From Chloroflexota bacterium (lineage in GTDB: Bacteria > Chloroflexota > Ktedonobacteria > Ktedonobacterales > Ktedonobacteraceae): DNA of 7,710 nt. The position numbers and the translations under genes are program-made. Location: NCBI GenBank assembly GCA_005881295.1, contig VBHS01000041.1, forward strand, positions 1-7,710, read 5' to 3'. A model generated the notes under the pieces. The model was not told where the DNA came from. It was given only the letters and a program-made list of their open reading frames with translations, and did not search any database. Shown piece by piece: positions 6,286 to 7,710 of the stretch; the first letter of the stretch is position 1, and every line of letters begins with the position of its first letter.

Positions 6286-6289
6286 CAAG

Positions 6290-7195
6290 ATGGCTGATCA
6301 AAAGCGTCCTCCTCAAGAAGAGGAACAGGCAAAAAAATCCGGGGAGCTTGAGAAAAAGCTGCGCAAGAGTGAAAAACGCTTGCAGGAACAGCTGCAGGAA
6401 GCCCAGAAGACACAGGCTAAGGCGCAGGAGCGTTTCAAACGAGCGGAGGCACGCATGCAAAAACGTGCAGTTCGTGTGCAACGCCTGCAAGAGCGTTTAG
6501 CGGCCGTTCGTCAACAACAGGCTGGACGTACAAATCCGCAACAACCAGCAGCGGAGCATGCATTCAGCGGCGTGTCCGGTGAGAGAGCGACTCCAGCGGC
6601 TGGCCCTGGCAAAGCACCCTCCAACGCCTCTGCCCCGCAAGAGGATGCAGTTGAACAGGCAAAGGAGGCACGCGCGACTGCCGAGGCTGCTGAAATGGCT
6701 GCACGCCTTGCTTCTGAACGAGCGGTCGAGGTCTCTTCTCGCCTGGGGCAACCAGATTCGGGTCGGCACCTGGAGCAGGAACCGGCTGAGAGTCAATTGG
6801 AGGTTGACAGGGCAAGCATCGAAGCGTTGGAGGCCGAGCGCTTAGCACAGGATGCTGGAGAGGATGCCGATAGGTACCTGCAAAGTGCGGAACACGAGGC
6901 TACACGCGCTCACGCGCTGCTGGCGGATGCCGAAGCCGCGGAAGAGCGGGCGCTGAATACGGCCATGAATGCAGAGGCGGAGGCGGAAGTTGCTGAAGGC
7001 ATGGCCCTTGCCGCCAAAGACCAGGCCGAAGAAGGATTTGAGGAACTCCCGGTCTCTACACAACCTCTCACCGATGGCATTGAAGAGCGCCTGCAAGATA
7101 CATCGCCGGCGGAAAAGGGAGCGCAGTTGGACGGCGATGATGAGCTAGACGATACAGAGGAATTGCCGGCGGTTCCTAAGCAGGAGAGCGAGTAA
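6290..7195 (+). CDS. Charge-polarised alanine/glutamate-rich coiled-coil protein, unknown function
   Basis: I recognise no named family. The 301-residue product has no membrane segment, signal peptide or cysteine, so it is probably cytoplasmic. Residues 11-78 form a long, strongly basic helix rich in Lys, Arg and Gln (for example KKLRKSEKRLQEQLQEAQ), typical of a coiled coil. Residues 79-118 are a Pro/Ala/Gly linker. Residues 119-150 and 172-248 are Ala/Glu-rich helices with repeated AEA and EAE units. The last 50 residues are acidic, with DGDDELDDTEE near 281-291. The split between a basic N-terminal half and an acidic C-terminal half is marked. Start ATG 6290 is chosen for its ribosome binding site. 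A structural, scaffold or polyanion-binding role is possible, but composition alone shows no function. Confidence 0.75.
   Translation: MADQKRPPQEEEQAKKSGELEKKLRKSEKRLQEQLQEAQKTQAKAQERFKRAEARMQKRAVRVQRLQERLAAVRQQQAGRTNPQQPAAEHAFSGVSGERATPAAGPGKAPSNASAPQEDAVEQAKEARATAEAAEMAARLASERAVEVSSRLGQPDSGRHLEQEPAESQLEVDRASIEALEAERLAQDAGEDADRYLQSAEHEATRAHALLADAEAAEERALNTAMNAEAEAEVAEGMALAAKDQAEEGFEELPVSTQPLTDGIEERLQDTSPAEKGAQLDGDDELDDTEELPAVPKQESE
7182..7186 (+). promoter_or_regulatory. Ribosome binding site for the DUF2851 frame
   Basis: AGGAG lies 8 nt before ATT 7195, within the last codons of the coiled-coil gene. No ATG, GTG or TTG in the DUF2851 frame lies at a suitable distance, so the site points to ATT as the start. 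Confidence 0.45.
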
Positions 7196-7710
7196 TTATC
7201 ACGCATGTACGCGCAGTACGGGAAGCTTCCTTTCCCTCCGCCTATCTGCATATATACGAGACGGAGGTGGCGCGGCGCTGGTTCGCACTCCCTCCCGGTA
7301 TGCGCTTACCGTTGAGCAATGGTGATACCTGCCAACTCCTATTCCCCGGGCATCCTGGCAGCGCCGCGGGGCCAGATGTGCTCGACGCCGTCTTACGCTT
7401 CCCCTGGAATGACGTGCCCTGCTCCGGCGCCATCGAATTCCATGTGCGAGCCAGCGATTGGTATATGCACCAGCACCACAGCGACGCCCGTTATACAAGT
7501 GTGATCCTGCATGTGGTCCTTGTTTGTGACCATCCATCTCCTGCGCGCGACCTGGGTGGGAGAGCTATTCCTATGTGCTCTCTCAATGATTTCGCGCCGC
7601 CACGCAAAACCTATCTCTCCGCGACCTGGCCGTGCCAGCAAGTCATGCCACAGCTGGACGAGCAGGAGCGCAGTTGTATACTGAAGCAGGCAGGTTTGCT
7701 GCGTTTTGAG
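7195..7710 (+). CDS. DUF2851 family protein, N-terminal part (3' end outside window)
   Basis: The frame is open from 7180 and runs off the window, giving 172 residues from ATT 7195. It shows the DUF2851 pattern: RWFALPPGMRLPLSNG (28-43), GSAAGPDVLDAVL (55-67), then GAIEFHVRASDWYMHQHH (78-95) and YTSVILHVVL (100-109). The function of the family is not established. The spaced Asp and Glu-x-His residues would fit a metal site or a PD-(D/E)XK-like core, but that is inference. Homologous-looking sequence begins before the first ordinary start codons (GTG 7267, ATG 7300). GTG 7267 has GGAGG directly against it, too close to serve. ATT 7195 shares a base with the preceding stop (TAATT) and has AGGAG 8 nt upstream. 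The start is therefore uncertain, but the family call is fairly firm. Confidence 0.75.
   Translation, partial: MITHVRAVREASFPSAYLHIYETEVARRWFALPPGMRLPLSNGDTCQLLFPGHPGSAAGPDVLDAVLRFPWNDVPCSGAIEFHVRASDWYMHQHHSDARYTSVILHVVLVCDHPSPARDLGGRAIPMCSLNDFAPPRKTYLSATWPCQQVMPQLDEQERSCILKQAGLLRFE

Noticed and set aside
6269..6289. TTG 6269 as the start of the coiled-coil gene
   Set aside because: The GAGGGG ribosome binding site lies downstream of this codon and is well placed for ATG 6290.
7199..7641. Minus-strand open frames opposite the DUF2851 region
   Set aside because: The + strand frame shows DUF2851-type motifs throughout; the antisense frames are Arg/His-rich shadows.

Overview
The window carries the 3' part of a System I (Ccm) cytochrome c maturation operon, followed by a few genes of unknown function. 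All genes lie on the + strand and most abut or overlap by 1-4 bases, so this looks like one long transcription unit that continues beyond both ends. The moderately GC-rich DNA, the order ccmF-ccmH-ccmI-like-unknown-ccmA-ccmB-ccmC-ccmD, the minimal CcmI, and the DUF3054 and DUF2851 neighbours suggest a Chloroflexota bacterium, perhaps of the Ktedonobacteria. That placement is inference from gene content and protein style, not a database result.

Layout. 1-1161: C-terminal two thirds of CcmF, the membrane part of the heme lyase. 1158-1706: CcmH, with the CPVC redox motif. 1706-2119: a short CcmI-like membrane protein without TPR repeats. 2155-3237: an unrecognised protein with a beta-rich outer domain, one membrane segment and a helical cytoplasmic tail; its 5' end appears damaged, because the beta domain reads upstream past the only usable start codon and no signal peptide is in frame. 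3268-3975, 3972-4637, 4695-5438 and 5461-5616: CcmA (ATPase), CcmB (permease), CcmC (heme-handling WWD protein) and CcmD (small membrane protein). 5613-6083: a DUF3054 membrane protein coupled to ccmD by an ATGA overlap. 6084-6289: a gap that most likely holds a small gene ending 4 nt before the next start. 6290-7195: a charge-polarised coiled-coil protein. 7195 to the end: the N-terminal part of a DUF2851 protein.

How they work together. In the established System I model, CcmABCD load heme onto the chaperone CcmE and release it, and CcmF with CcmH and CcmI attaches heme to reduced CXXCH motifs of apocytochromes outside the membrane. CcmE and the thioredoxin CcmG/ResA are not in this window and may lie upstream of ccmF. 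The unknown membrane-anchored beta-domain protein sits inside the operon and has a cytoplasmic helical tail resembling that of the CcmI-like protein, which makes it a candidate accessory factor. The coiled-coil and DUF2851 genes have no evident link to cytochrome maturation.

The most notable oddities are the apparent 5' deletion or frameshift in the unknown ccm-operon gene, two reading frames that seem to begin at ATT where ATG would be expected, and the small uncatalogued ORF before the coiled-coil gene. No tRNA, rRNA, CRISPR array, insertion sequence or clear promoter or factor-independent terminator was seen.
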